A stretch of DNA of 64,000 nucleotides from Roseomonas fluvialis (lineage in GTDB: Bacteria > Pseudomonadota > Alphaproteobacteria > Acetobacterales > Acetobacteraceae). Shown here piece after piece: positions 8,530 through 17,252 of this stretch (positions are counted from its first letter, which is position 1; every line of letters starts with the position of its first letter). The notes beneath the pieces are model-generated. The model did not search any database and was not told the origin of the DNA. It worked only from the letters and a program-made list of their open reading frames with translations. Made by a program: the position numbers and the translations under genes. The DNA is taken from NCBI RefSeq assembly GCF_022846615.1, contig NZ_AP025637.1, positions 744,001-808,000 on the forward strand, in the 5' to 3' direction.

Positions 8530-9468
8530 TCAGCGGGTCATGCTGGCGTGCCAGCGCAGCAGGCGCAGCCGGCCTTCCTGCATCAGCCGCAGGCGCAGCA
8601 GCCAGGCCTCCGCCTCGGCCACCAGGTCGGCGGCCTCGGGCGCCGCCGGGCGCGTGGGTTCGTCGCGCAACGCCACCATCAGCGCCTGCCAGCTCGACAG
8701 CACCGCATCGCGGTGGCGCCGCCCCAGATCCTCCACCACGTGGATATCGAAGCCTGCTCTCTGCAGGGCGGCGGGGAGGGCGACCTCGGCGGGCGGTTCG
8801 GGGCGGCCTTCGGCGGCCAGCCAGCGTGCCTCGGCCGCACCGGCCGGCATGCCGCGCGCCACCAGGTCCATCAGCACGAGCTGCCCGCCTGGCCTGAGCC
8901 CCGCCGCCGTGGCCGCCAACAGCCCGTCGGGCGAAATCCCGGCACGCAATGGTTCCAACAGCAGGGCGTGGTGGTGGAAGCGTGCGCGGAAGCCGGGCGC
9001 GGCGGGGTCCAGGGGTTCGGTCGTGACGCGCCGCCGCGCCGGGCGCGCGCCCGCCGGCGCGCCGGGTTCGAAGGCAGCGACGAAGCAGCCGCGCCCGCCT
9101 GCCACCACATCCCCCGCCGCGGCGGCGCCGTTGCCGGCGAGCAGCAGCGTGCTCTCGGGCGAAAGCGGCAGCAGGGCCGCGAGGCGCAGCACCTCCGGCG
9201 CGCCGCCGGGCAGAGCCATGCCCTCGCCCCAGAGCCGGTCTGCCCAGGCACGGCGATGGCAGGCACGCAAGGGCGGCGCCGAAGGTGCAACGGGCGGCTC
9301 CGGCTCCGTGGCGGGTAGCGTGGGGGGTGGCGCGGCACCCGGCGACGGCGGCGATGGCCGCACGCCCAGCAGGCGCGCGCCGGTGTCGATGGTGCGTCGG
9401 ATCAGCCCGCCCTGCGGCGCCCAGGGCATGGCGCCCTGGTCGCGCCCGGCGCCGTGGCGGGACAGCAT
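8530..9468 (-). CDS. SAM-dependent methyltransferase-like protein
   Basis: A 312-residue protein. A low-complexity Pro/Ala region covers about 30-70, then a weakly recognisable class I methyltransferase fold: a strand-loop LLLAGNGAAAAG in the SAM-loop position, LRPGGQLVLMDLVARGMP in the strand-5 position, and a C-terminal helical region. The acidic residue after strand 2 and a canonical GxGxG are poor, so activity is uncertain. The start at ATG 9468 has GGAGGAGGG six bases upstream; a TTG two codons earlier is less likely. It is convergent with the exporter ATPase and follows the fused transporter/spermidine synthase gene on the same strand. Confidence 0.6.
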   Translation of the reverse strand: MLSRHGAGRDQGAMPWAPQGGLIRRTIDTGARLLGVRPSPPSPGAAPPPTLPATEPEPPVAPSAPPLRACHRRAWADRLWGEGMALPGGAPEVLRLAALLPLSPESTLLLAGNGAAAAGDVVAGGRGCFVAAFEPGAPAGARPARRRVTTEPLDPAAPGFRARFHHHALLLEPLRAGISPDGLLAATAAGLRPGGQLVLMDLVARGMPAGAAEARWLAAEGRPEPPAEVALPAALQRAGFDIHVVEDLGRRHRDAVLSSWQALMVALRDEPTRPAAPEAADLVAEAEAWLLRLRLMQEGRLRLLRWHASMTR

Positions 9469-9552
9469 GTGCAACCCTCCTCCGCCGGACAGAAAAGCGG
9501 GGGAAGGGTGAAGGAACCGTGTGCCGGCGCCGCGCGCCCGCGGCGGCCCGGT

Positions 9553-11826
9553 TCAGCGCGGCTGGCGCGGCGCGTGGGCCATCGCCGGCGTGACGCGCCG
9601 GGCATAGACGTCGGTCGTGGTGACCGGGTTGTTCATGTAGAATTCATCGCGCGGGAAGATGTCGGTGAGCGGAGCCTCTGTCCGGGGCGTGCCGGGTGTC
9701 CAGGCGATCGGCGGCGCGGCGAACAGGGATCCCCAGTCGCTGAAGCCCGGATTTCCGCGGCGCAGGTGCTCGGCCGTGGCGGGCGCCGCCAGCGCGGCGG
9801 TCAGTCGCTCGGCATCGTAGGGGATGGGGTCGTTCGACCCGATCAAGACCGCGACAGGCATCAGCAGCAGCGTATGGGGGAAGACCGAGGCGAAGGTCTC
9901 GGCCGCGCGCTGCGACGGCGCCCATTGCACGTAGATGCCGCCGGGGGCCAGGCGCTCGCGCACCTGCTCGAGGAATTCGGCGCTGTAGAGCAGCCCGGAA
10001 TGGGACGCCTCGGGCAGGATGGCGTCGGCCTCGATGATGTCGTAGCGGCGGTCTTCCTTGGCGAGCGTGCGGCGGCCGTCGCCGTATTCCAGGCGCCAGC
10101 GCGGGTCGCGGAACATCTGCGCCATCGGGCTGCCGGGGTGCCGCCGGCCCACTTCCTCGAGCGCGGTCAGCACCGGCGCGACCAGTTCGATCGCGCGCAC
10201 CTGGCTTTCCGGGCGCACGCCGGCGGCCCAGGGCGTGCCGCCCGAGCCGACGCCGATCACCAGCACGTCGCGCGGGTTCGGGTGGATCAGCGGGCCGACC
10301 GCGCCGAGGAACTGGTGGATCGGTAGGAAGGGAATGCGCCCCTGGCTGAAGCCCTGGATGAAGAAGGGGCCGTCGGCGCGCTGGTCGCCTGCGCGTTCGT
10401 CGCGGAAATAGGCCACGCCCGAACGGTCCTCGGCCCAGGCGGCGACCTGGCCGGAGCGTTCGTGGTGGATCCGCGTCCAGAAGGCGGCATTGCCCGGCAC
10501 CACGAAGAACAGCACGGCACAGGCGACCGCGAGGCCTGCTTCCACCGGCCGCTTCGCCATGCCCGCGCGCCACAGCCAGAAGCCGACCAGCAGCAGCGAG
10601 AGCACCGCCAGCAGCTTCAGCGTGCCCGCCGTGCCGAGCACATGGAATGTCACCAGCCCGGTCAGGATCGACCCCGCCGCATTGCCCGCGATATTGGCCA
10701 GCTGCACCCAGCCGACACGCGCGCCCACGCTGGACAGGTCCCTCTGCACCGCGCGCTGCACGAAGGGGAATGTCATGCCGATCAGGAACGACGGCGGTGC
10801 GACGACCAGCGCGGTCAGCCCGATCGCGACCAGCAACGGCTCGCCACGCATGCGGTTGTGGTCGACCGACAGCCAGTCCGCCAGCGGCCACAGCGGCAGC
10901 GCGTACCACAGCGCCAGCAGCAGCACGGTGGCCAGCACGAAGCCGGCCGATTGCGTGATGAAGAAGGCCGGGCGCGGGTCCTCGATCCGCCGCAGCATGC
11001 GCGAGGCCAGCGCCATGCCCGCCCCGTCCGCCAGCAGGAAGATGCCGAGCACGGTGGGGAACAGGTAGGCGTGGTACTGCCCGACCTGGCCCATCATGCG
11101 GACCCAGACGATCTCGAGCGCGACGATCACGTAGCCCGACAGGAAGACCAGCAGGCACCACAGCGGCAAGCTGCCGTAGCGGGCGTCATCGGCGGTATCG
11201 CGGGCGGAGGCGACCGGCGCGGGCGCTTCGCGCAACTGCCGCAGCAGCGTGACCGACAGCGCCGCGGCGAAGAATTCGAGGCCCGCCGCCAGCCACAGCG
11301 CGCCCACGAAGCCCAGGTGCCCGACCAGCAGCCAGCCGCCAAGCAGCGCGCCCAGCCCGGCACCCAGGGTGTTCAGCCCGTACAACGTGCCGATGCGCTC
11401 GGCGATGTTCTCGCGCGAGGTCGCGACCGCGCGCGCCAGCAGCGGCAGGGAGGCGCCCATCAGCGTGGTTGGCAGAACCAGCCCGGCGAAGCACAGCGCG
11501 AAGATCGCCGGCGCTGCATCGACCACCCCGGCCATGTCGGTGGCGAGCCAGTCGTACAGGAAGACCTTGGACAGCAGGGCGAAGATCCCGACGCCGATCT
11601 CCGCCAGCGCGAAACCGGCCAGCGCCCGGGCGGGGCTCAGCCGGTCGGCCACCTTGGCGCCGATGATCGACCCGAGGCCGAGCCCCGCCAGGAAGGCGCC
11701 CACCACCAGCGCAGCGGAAATCGTGTCCGAGCCCGCGAAGATGCCCAGCATGCGCTGCCACACGATCTGGCAGAGCAGCGCAGCGAAGCCCGTCGCGAAG
11801 AAGGCAACCGCGAGACGCGACATCAT
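9553..11826 (-). CDS. Fused membrane transporter-like / spermidine synthase-like protein
   Basis: A 757-residue protein. The N-terminal about 480 residues hold some 12-14 hydrophobic segments of the kind found in integral-membrane spermidine-synthase fusions (FFATGFAALLCQIVWQRMLG is characteristic). The C-terminal about 230 residues form a Rossmann domain with the SAM/decarboxy-SAM loop VLVIGVGSGGTPWA, IELVAPVLTAL, and YDIIEADAILPEA. Such fusions are common in proteobacteria and may make or move polyamines across the inner membrane; substrate is not shown. The start at 11826 follows AGGGGG by 9 bases. Its Asp/Glu active-site region differs from soluble SpeE, so aminopropyl transfer is not assured. 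Confidence 0.8.
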   Translation of the reverse strand: MMSRLAVAFFATGFAALLCQIVWQRMLGIFAGSDTISAALVVGAFLAGLGLGSIIGAKVADRLSPARALAGFALAEIGVGIFALLSKVFLYDWLATDMAGVVDAAPAIFALCFAGLVLPTTLMGASLPLLARAVATSRENIAERIGTLYGLNTLGAGLGALLGGWLLVGHLGFVGALWLAAGLEFFAAALSVTLLRQLREAPAPVASARDTADDARYGSLPLWCLLVFLSGYVIVALEIVWVRMMGQVGQYHAYLFPTVLGIFLLADGAGMALASRMLRRIEDPRPAFFITQSAGFVLATVLLLALWYALPLWPLADWLSVDHNRMRGEPLLVAIGLTALVVAPPSFLIGMTFPFVQRAVQRDLSSVGARVGWVQLANIAGNAAGSILTGLVTFHVLGTAGTLKLLAVLSLLLVGFWLWRAGMAKRPVEAGLAVACAVLFFVVPGNAAFWTRIHHERSGQVAAWAEDRSGVAYFRDERAGDQRADGPFFIQGFSQGRIPFLPIHQFLGAVGPLIHPNPRDVLVIGVGSGGTPWAAGVRPESQVRAIELVAPVLTALEEVGRRHPGSPMAQMFRDPRWRLEYGDGRRTLAKEDRRYDIIEADAILPEASHSGLLYSAEFLEQVRERLAPGGIYVQWAPSQRAAETFASVFPHTLLLMPVAVLIGSNDPIPYDAERLTAALAAPATAEHLRRGNPGFSDWGSLFAAPPIAWTPGTPRTEAPLTDIFPRDEFYMNNPVTTTDVYARRVTPAMAHAPRQPR

Positions 11827-11928
11827 CGCGATGTCCCCCTGAAAACCTGGCGCCGCCCCCCTGGCTGGCCGTTCACTATTCTGAGAAGCATGGCGGCCGA
11901 ATTGCGGCAAGGTCATCTGGCAGGCGGT

Positions 11929-12360
11929 TCAGCCCCGGAATACGCGCCGCGCCGCCAGCAGCAGCACCCCCACGCCCCAGCCGAAGGCGCCGTTGATCAG
12001 CAGGCTGCGCCACCAGCGCCCGGGGTCGAGGCCACCCAGCAGCGGCTGCCCGCGCAGCGCCGCCACCACCGTGAAGCCGACCAGCGAGCAGCACACCCCC
12101 ATCACCAGCCCCGCCAGCATCGGTGGCCAGCGGCGCCCGCTCGACGCCAGGAACAGCCCGAGCCCGCTGCCCCAGACCCCGCCCCAGAATGCGATCGAGA
12201 CCAGTTGCGGCACGCCGAGCGGCGGCACCGCGTGCAGGCGGAAGGGCGCGTTCGGTACCAGGCCCGCGGCGTGCAGCAGCGCCACCGTGCCCTGGTGGAA
12301 CAGCAATACGGACAGTACGCCTGCGGCGAAGCCGACCAGCGCGGGGCGCAGCAGGGTCAC
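11929..12360 (-). CDS. Small integral membrane protein, unknown
   Basis: A 143-residue hydrophobic protein with four predicted membrane spans (VGFAAGVLSVLLF, LVSIAFWGGVWGSGLGL, MLAGLVMGVCCSLVGF and LLINGAFGWGVGVLLL). It starts with GTG at 12360, preceded by AAGGGG about 10 bases upstream. A cluster of conserved-looking Trp and Gly residues is present but no catalytic motif. It lies 102 bases upstream of the transporter/spermidine synthase gene on the same strand and is divergent from the ThDP enzyme gene. I do not assign a family. Confidence 0.7.
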   Translation of the reverse strand: MTLLRPALVGFAAGVLSVLLFHQGTVALLHAAGLVPNAPFRLHAVPPLGVPQLVSIAFWGGVWGSGLGLFLASSGRRWPPMLAGLVMGVCCSLVGFTVVAALRGQPLLGGLDPGRWWRSLLINGAFGWGVGVLLLAARRVFRG

Positions 12361-12500
12361 GGCCAGGCACCCCTTCGTTCCATGCGCAGGCAGGATGCGG
12401 GAGGCGCGGCCCCACGGCAACACCGGCCCCCGGCGTGACCTTGCCGACGCGCGCGGTCCCGCGCAGGGTGCGCCGTCCATCAATCTGCGGGAGAGACGCG

Positions 12501-14039
12501 GTGAACGGTGCCGAGAGCCTTGTGCATACACTTCTGGGATGCGGCGTGGAGGTCTGCTTCGCCAATCCGGGCACGAGCGAGATGCATTTCGTCGCAGCAC
12601 TCGACCGCATCCCCGGCATGCGCTGCGTGCTCGGCCTGCAGGAGAATGTCGTCACGGGCATGGCCGACGGCTACTGGCGCATGCAGGGCAAGCCGGCCGC
12701 CACGCTGCTGCATTGCGGCCCCGGCCTGGCGAATGGGCTGTCCAACCTGCACAATGCGCGGCGCGCACGGTCGGGCATCGTGAACTGCGTGGGCGACCAG
12801 GCGACCTACCACCGGCCCTTCGACGCGCCGCTGACGGCGGATACGGAAGGCTGGGCGCGCGGCGTGTCGCATTGGCTGCGCACCTCGACCAAGGCGGAGA
12901 ATGTCGGCGCGGATGCCGCGGCCGCGGTGCAGGCCGCCCGCACATCGCCGGGGCAGATCGCGACGCTCGTGTTGCCGTCGGACACGTGCTGGGACGATGG
13001 TGGCGTGGTGGCCCCGCCGCTGCCCGTGCCGGTGCCGCAGGCGGCCGACCCGCTGGCGGTGCGCAACGCCGCACGCATCCTGCGCGAGAAGAAGAACGTG
13101 CTGATCCTGCTGGGCGGGACGGCGCTGCGCGAAGGCGCGCAGGCGCTGGCCTGGCGCGTCTCGAAGGCCACCGGTGCGAAGCTGCTGGCGGAAGGGTCGA
13201 ACGGACGCGTGCAGCGCGGCCAGGGGCGCCTGCCGCTCGAGCGCGTGCCCTATCCGGCCGACGTCGCGATCAAGGCGCTGGAGTGGGTCGAGCACATCAT
13301 CCTGGTGAATTCCCGCGGGCCGGTCGGCTTCTTCGCCTATCCGGGCAAGCCATCGCTGCATTATCCCGCGACGGCGGAAGTGCATGTGCTGACGCGCTAC
13401 GAACAGGATCCCGAGGCGGCGCTCGGCGCGCTGTGCGACGAACTGGGCGCGCAGGCCGTCGCAATGCCGGATGTCGGCAAGCGCCCGGAAGCCGCACGTG
13501 GTGCACCGACGCCCGAGGGCCTGGCGCGCACCGTGGCGGCGCTGATGCCCGAGGAGGCGATCATCGCCGACGAGAGTGTCTCCTTCGGGCGCGGCTTCTA
13601 CAGCGAGACCTTCGCGGCGCCGAAGCACGACTGGCTGCACATCACGGGTGGTGCGATCGGCTGCGGCCTGCCGCTGGCCACGGGTGCGGCGATCGGCGGC
13701 GGCGGCCGGCGCGTGATCAACCTTCAGGCCGATGGCAGCGCGATGTACACGGTGCAGGCGCTGTGGACCCAGGCGCGCGAGAAGCTGCCGGTCACCACCG
13801 TCATCCTGTCCAACCGCAAGTACCAGATCCTGCTCGGCGAATATCAGAACGTCGGCGCCAATCCGGGGCCGACGGCGATGAACATGCTGGACCTGGGCAA
13901 CCCCGACATCGGCTGGGTGAAGATGGCCGAGGCGATGGGCGTGGCGGCGGCGCAGGCGACGACGCTGGATCAGGTGGGCGACCTGATGGCGCAGTCGTTT
14001 GCGCAGCCCGGACCCTTCCTCATTGAACTGGTGATCTGA
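12501..14039 (+). CDS. ThDP-dependent enzyme annotated as acetolactate synthase large subunit-like
   Basis: A 512-residue ThDP enzyme: N-terminal pyrimidine-binding domain (catalytic Glu in LGLQENVVTGMADGYW, about 50), central FAD/CoA-type domain (about 190-310), C-terminal diphosphate domain (LQADGSAMYTVQALW to VILSNRKYQILLGEYQNVG). The metal motif reads ADG...SN rather than GDG...NN; I recall this in an acetolactate-synthase-like clade that is not IlvB, so the product is likely a decarboxylase or carboligase of a 2-oxoacid. No small subunit is nearby. GTG start at 12501 with GGGAG seven bases upstream. The SDR gene starts two bases after its stop, so the two probably act in sequence. Confidence 0.87.
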   Translation: MNGAESLVHTLLGCGVEVCFANPGTSEMHFVAALDRIPGMRCVLGLQENVVTGMADGYWRMQGKPAATLLHCGPGLANGLSNLHNARRARSGIVNCVGDQATYHRPFDAPLTADTEGWARGVSHWLRTSTKAENVGADAAAAVQAARTSPGQIATLVLPSDTCWDDGGVVAPPLPVPVPQAADPLAVRNAARILREKKNVLILLGGTALREGAQALAWRVSKATGAKLLAEGSNGRVQRGQGRLPLERVPYPADVAIKALEWVEHIILVNSRGPVGFFAYPGKPSLHYPATAEVHVLTRYEQDPEAALGALCDELGAQAVAMPDVGKRPEAARGAPTPEGLARTVAALMPEEAIIADESVSFGRGFYSETFAAPKHDWLHITGGAIGCGLPLATGAAIGGGGRRVINLQADGSAMYTVQALWTQAREKLPVTTVILSNRKYQILLGEYQNVGANPGPTAMNMLDLGNPDIGWVKMAEAMGVAAAQATTLDQVGDLMAQSFAQPGPFLIELVI

Positions 14040-14041
14040 CC

Positions 14042-14815
14042 ATGGACATGCAGCTTCACGGCAAGCGCGTGCTGGTGACCGGCGGCTCGAAGGGCATCGG
14101 CCTCGCCTGCGCCGAATCCTTCGCGGCGGAGGGCTGCGACGTGGTGCTCTCCGCGCGCGATCCCGCCGCCCTGGCGGCGGCGGCCGACAAGGTCCGCGCG
14201 CGCGCGCAGGTGCGCGTCGAGACCCATGCGGCGGACCTTTCGCAAGACGACGAACGCGAACGCCTGCACGCCGCCTTCCCCGACATCGACATCCTGGTGA
14301 ACAACGCCGGTGCGATTCCCTCGGGCCGGCTGCAGGACATCCCGATGACGCGCTGGAAGCAGGCCTGGGATCTCAAGGTGCTGGGCTACATCCACATGTG
14401 CCAGCTGTATCTGCCCGCGATGGAAGCGCGGAAGGCGGGGGCCATCATCAACATCATCGGCATGGCCGGCCGCGCGCCGCGCGCGGGCTACATCGCCGGC
14501 GGCGCAGGCAATGCGGCGCTGATCGCCTTCACCTCCGCCATCGGCGCGGCTGCGCAGTCGTCCGGCGTGAAGGTGGTCGGCATCAACCCTGCCGTGACGA
14601 AGACCGACCGGATGCTGACCCAGGCGCGCGTGAACGCGAAGTTGAAGTTCGGCGACGAGGAACGCTGGGCTGAGACCCTCACCGGCCTGCCCTTTGGCCG
14701 CCCGATCGAGGCCGCCGAGATCGCCGACCTGGCGGTATTCCTGGCCTCGCCGCGCGGCCACTACGTCAATGGCACCGTGGTCGACGTGGATGGCGGCGGG
14801 ATGTTCCGCGCCTGA
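14042..14815 (+). CDS. SDR family protein with atypical active site
   Basis: A 257-residue short-chain dehydrogenase/reductase fold. The cofactor loop TGGSKGIG (13-20) and NNAG (87-90) are intact, with ARD after strand 2 suggesting NADP. The catalytic region is unusual. Tyr150 is present, but Lys four residues later is Gly (YIAGG), and the Ser strand reads INIIGMAG with no Ser. The segment continues AGNAALIAFT, the normal helix after the active site. I recall a subfamily with this AGNAAL pattern, so it may be a genuine non-canonical group rather than a dead enzyme. It lies two bases after the ThDP enzyme and ends at a strong hairpin. Confidence 0.88.
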   Translation: MDMQLHGKRVLVTGGSKGIGLACAESFAAEGCDVVLSARDPAALAAAADKVRARAQVRVETHAADLSQDDERERLHAAFPDIDILVNNAGAIPSGRLQDIPMTRWKQAWDLKVLGYIHMCQLYLPAMEARKAGAIINIIGMAGRAPRAGYIAGGAGNAALIAFTSAIGAAAQSSGVKVVGINPAVTKTDRMLTQARVNAKLKFGDEERWAETLTGLPFGRPIEAAEIADLAVFLASPRGHYVNGTVVDVDGGGMFRA

Positions 14816-14816
14816 A

Positions 14817-14869
14817 GCAATATCCGCTTGCGTTGAAGCACGCAGCGCTTCGCAAGCGGATGACATTGC
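14817..14869. terminator. Bidirectional stem-loop between convergent genes
   Basis: ATCCGCTTGCG (14822-14832) pairs perfectly with CGCAAGCGGAT (14851-14861) around an 18-base loop. The stem extends outward through GCAAT/ATTGC after a three-base bulge. It lies between the SDR stop and the convergent TTT receptor stop, the expected place for a shared terminator. Confidence 0.6.
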
Positions 14870-14886
14870 CCGATCAAGAAGGACTG

Positions 14887-14915
14887 GAGCGTGTCCGCGT
14901 CAGCGGATCGCGCTC
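14887..14915. terminator. Second stem-loop, at end of TTT receptor gene
   Basis: GAGCG (14887-14891) pairs with CGCTC (14911-14915), and TCCGC with GCGGA inside, around the tetraloop GTCA. It directly precedes the stop codon of the minus-strand receptor gene and carries the GCGGATCGCG core seen in several other gene-end hairpins of this window. Confidence 0.5.
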
Positions 14916-14918
14916 TAG

Positions 14919-15890
14919 TCACCGCCGCCAGGGGCTGCTGCGCCAGATATCGCCATAGGCGCGCGCCTGGTCCTCCACGAAGCGCGTCATGGTGGGCCGG
15001 TCCATGTGCCGCACGATCAGGAAGTCGCGCTCGGCGAGGGCGCGGAATTCGGGGTCGTTCGCGGTGCGGCGCACCGCTTCCTCCCAGCGCGCGAGGATCG
15101 GCGCGGGGGTCGCCACGGGCAGCGCGAAGCCGCGCGCCGATCCCACCAGCACATCCACGCCCTGCTCGACGCCCGTGGGCAGGTCCGGTGCCTTGTCCCA
15201 GCGATCGCGCTCCATGATCGCGACCACGCGCAGCGTGCCCTGGATATGCGCGCGCACGGTCAGGCTCACGGTCGAGATCGACCCCGCCACGTGCCCGCCC
15301 TGGACCAGCTGCATCGCCTGGCCGGCACCCTGCGTCGGCACCCAGGTGAAGCGCACGCCGGCGGCACGCTCGATCGCCATCAGCGCCAGGTGTGGCGCGC
15401 TGCCCACGCCCGCGCCGGCGATGTTGATCGCCTCGGGCTGTGCGCGCGCTGCCTCGACCAGGTCGCGCAGGCTGCGATAGGGCGTGTCGGTGCCGACGAA
15501 GACCGTATAGGGCTCGTCCGTCAGCAGCCCGACATAGGCGAAGCTGTCCACCCGGTAGCGCGGCGTGTTGTCGTACAGTGCGGTCACCAGGGCGGGAAAC
15601 GACACCAGCGCGACGTGCCGCCCATCCGGCGCGGCTGCCGCGACGTCGTTCAACATCAGCATCCCGCCCGCGCCGGGCTTGTTCACGACGATGATCTGCG
15701 TGCCGCCGCCCAGATGCCGTTCGAGGAACGGCGCCGCCATGCGCGCGGCCAAGTCGATATTGCCGCCCGGCGCGAAGCCCACGTAGATCTGGATGGGCCG
15801 GTCCTGGGCCCGGGCAGCGAGGGCCGGCAGCGCGAGCGCCCCGCCGACCAGGATGCGACGCGTGGTCACCTGCGGTGTCTCCCGGGCCAT
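14919..15890 (-). CDS. Bug/TTT-family periplasmic solute receptor
   Basis: A 323-residue periplasmic binding protein of the tripartite tricarboxylate transporter (TctC/Bug) family. Signal peptide TRRILVGGALALPALAARA (about 10-28). Typical Bug strands follow: IQIYVGFAPGGNIDLAARM, VVNKPGAGGMLMLNDVAAA and PDGRHVALVS. The usual aspartate that contacts the ligand carboxylate through water is in the GGNIDLAAR loop. No TctA/TctB gene is near, as is usual for orphan Bug proteins, so it may feed a distant transporter or act as a sensor. It is convergent with the ThDP-SDR pair and divergent from the luciferase-like gene. Confidence 0.92.
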   Translation of the reverse strand: MARETPQVTTRRILVGGALALPALAARAQDRPIQIYVGFAPGGNIDLAARMAAPFLERHLGGGTQIIVVNKPGAGGMLMLNDVAAAAPDGRHVALVSFPALVTALYDNTPRYRVDSFAYVGLLTDEPYTVFVGTDTPYRSLRDLVEAARAQPEAINIAGAGVGSAPHLALMAIERAAGVRFTWVPTQGAGQAMQLVQGGHVAGSISTVSLTVRAHIQGTLRVVAIMERDRWDKAPDLPTGVEQGVDVLVGSARGFALPVATPAPILARWEEAVRRTANDPEFRALAERDFLIVRHMDRPTMTRFVEDQARAYGDIWRSSPWRR

Positions 15891-16066
15891 TGCGGCAGCA
15901 ACGGTGCCCCGCCCGCGGCGCGGTGCGCAAGCGGTCTTGCTGCGCGCCCCGCAAGTGGGCCGTGCTCCGCGTCCCCCCGCTCGTGCGGTCCGGCGCGTCC
16001 CGCGGAAGGCCGTTGCACCACGGTGCCGTTCCGCTAGGCTTTGGCCTTCATCGCGGAGCACGCCGA

Positions 16067-17134
16067 ATGCTGCGATTCAGCAATTTCCTGTTTCCCGAAA
16101 GCCGCGACCCGGATCGCGATGCCGAGGTGATTGCCGATTGCGTGGCCGAGGCGAAGCTCTGCGACGAGCTTGGCGTCGAGGTCATCTGGCTGGCCGAACA
16201 CCACTTCGACGGCAACTGCGCCTATGTCGACCCGGTCACCTTCGCCGCCGCGATCCTGGCGGCCACGAAGCGCATCAAGGTCGGCTTCGCGGTGGCGCAG
16301 GTCTCGCTGCACCACCCCATGCGCCTCGCGGAGCAGATGTCGCTGCTCGACAACCTGGGGAAGGGCCGCGTGATCGTCGGGCTCGGCCGCGGCACTGCCT
16401 ACAACGTCTATGAATACCAGGGCTACGGCATCGACCACGCGGAAGCCGGCGAACGCTACGAGGAAGCCGAGGGCATCATGCTCAAGGCCTGGACCAGCCC
16501 GCAGGGGTTCCGGCACGAGGGCAAGCACTGGACGCTGAATGTCCCGCGCCTGCGGCCCACGCCCTACACGAAGCCGCACCCCTACCTGATTCGCGCCGCG
16601 TCGTCCGAGGATGGCGCGCTGCACCTGGCGCGCCGCGGCCTGCCCTTCCTGATGAACGTGCAGTCGCTCGAGACCACGGCAAAGCGCCTCGCGGCGTATC
16701 GCGCCACCATGGCGGAGGCCGGCTTCGGCGCGGCCCACATCGCGCGCTGCATGGATGAATCCTGGGTGTGGCGGAACGTGGTGGTGGCCGACACGGACGA
16801 GGAAGCGCGGCGCATCGGCGTCCCCGCCTTCGAGGCGATGCAGGAGCACCGCAAGAAGCTGCGCGAACGCATCTACGCCGAACAGGGCATCATCATGAAA
16901 AAGGAGACAGTGCCGCCGGCGCGCGTGAATCCCGACCTGGCGCTGATCGCCGGGTCGCCCGCGACCGTCGCCGCCCGCATGGCTGAGATCGAGCAGACCG
17001 GCGTGGGCGGCGTGATCTGTTCCTTCCGGCTCGGCCCCATGCCGGCGGAGGTCGCCGCGCGTTCGATCCGCCTGTTCATGGAAAACGTGGCGCCGCGCTT
17101 CACGACCGCCGCGGTGCCCGCCGCGGCGGAATAG
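16067..17134 (+). CDS. LLM class flavin-dependent oxidoreductase
   Basis: A 355-residue bacterial luciferase-like TIM-barrel monooxygenase. Diagnostic stretches are IWLAEHHFDGNCAY, PVTFAAAILAATKRIKVGFA, HPMRLAEQMSLLDNLGKGR and VGLGRGTAYNVYEYQGYG. It would use FMNH2 supplied by a separate reductase and oxygen to oxidise an organic substrate. The ATG at 16067 has GGAG eight bases upstream. No flavin reductase gene is adjacent. Its partner may be the divergent TTT receptor, suggesting an uptake-plus-degradation pair, but that is inference only. Confidence 0.9.
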   Translation: MLRFSNFLFPESRDPDRDAEVIADCVAEAKLCDELGVEVIWLAEHHFDGNCAYVDPVTFAAAILAATKRIKVGFAVAQVSLHHPMRLAEQMSLLDNLGKGRVIVGLGRGTAYNVYEYQGYGIDHAEAGERYEEAEGIMLKAWTSPQGFRHEGKHWTLNVPRLRPTPYTKPHPYLIRAASSEDGALHLARRGLPFLMNVQSLETTAKRLAAYRATMAEAGFGAAHIARCMDESWVWRNVVVADTDEEARRIGVPAFEAMQEHRKKLRERIYAEQGIIMKKETVPPARVNPDLALIAGSPATVAARMAEIEQTGVGGVICSFRLGPMPAEVAARSIRLFMENVAPRFTTAAVPAAAE

Positions 17135-17141
17135 GGCAGCT

Positions 17142-17169
17142 CCCGATCGGATGGCCTCAACCAATCGGG
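17142..17169. terminator. Imperfect stem-loop after LLM oxidoreductase
   Basis: CCCGATCGG (17142-17150) pairs with CCAATCGGG (17161-17169) with one mismatch and a 10-base loop, eight bases past the LLM stop. A second small stem AAGGCC/GGCCTT follows at 17190-17204 before the convergent reductase gene. Confidence 0.4.
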
Positions 17170-17252
17170 TGAAGAGTCACGCGCAGCGAAAGGCCGGAGG
17201 CCTTGCCGCGAGCCGGGGCGAGCGGACATCGCTCCGGCGCGCGGCGCGGCGG

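Noticed and set aside
9553..11826. Separate transporter and spermidine synthase genes
   Set aside because: The reading frame is continuous with no internal start preceded by a ribosome site; it is a fusion.
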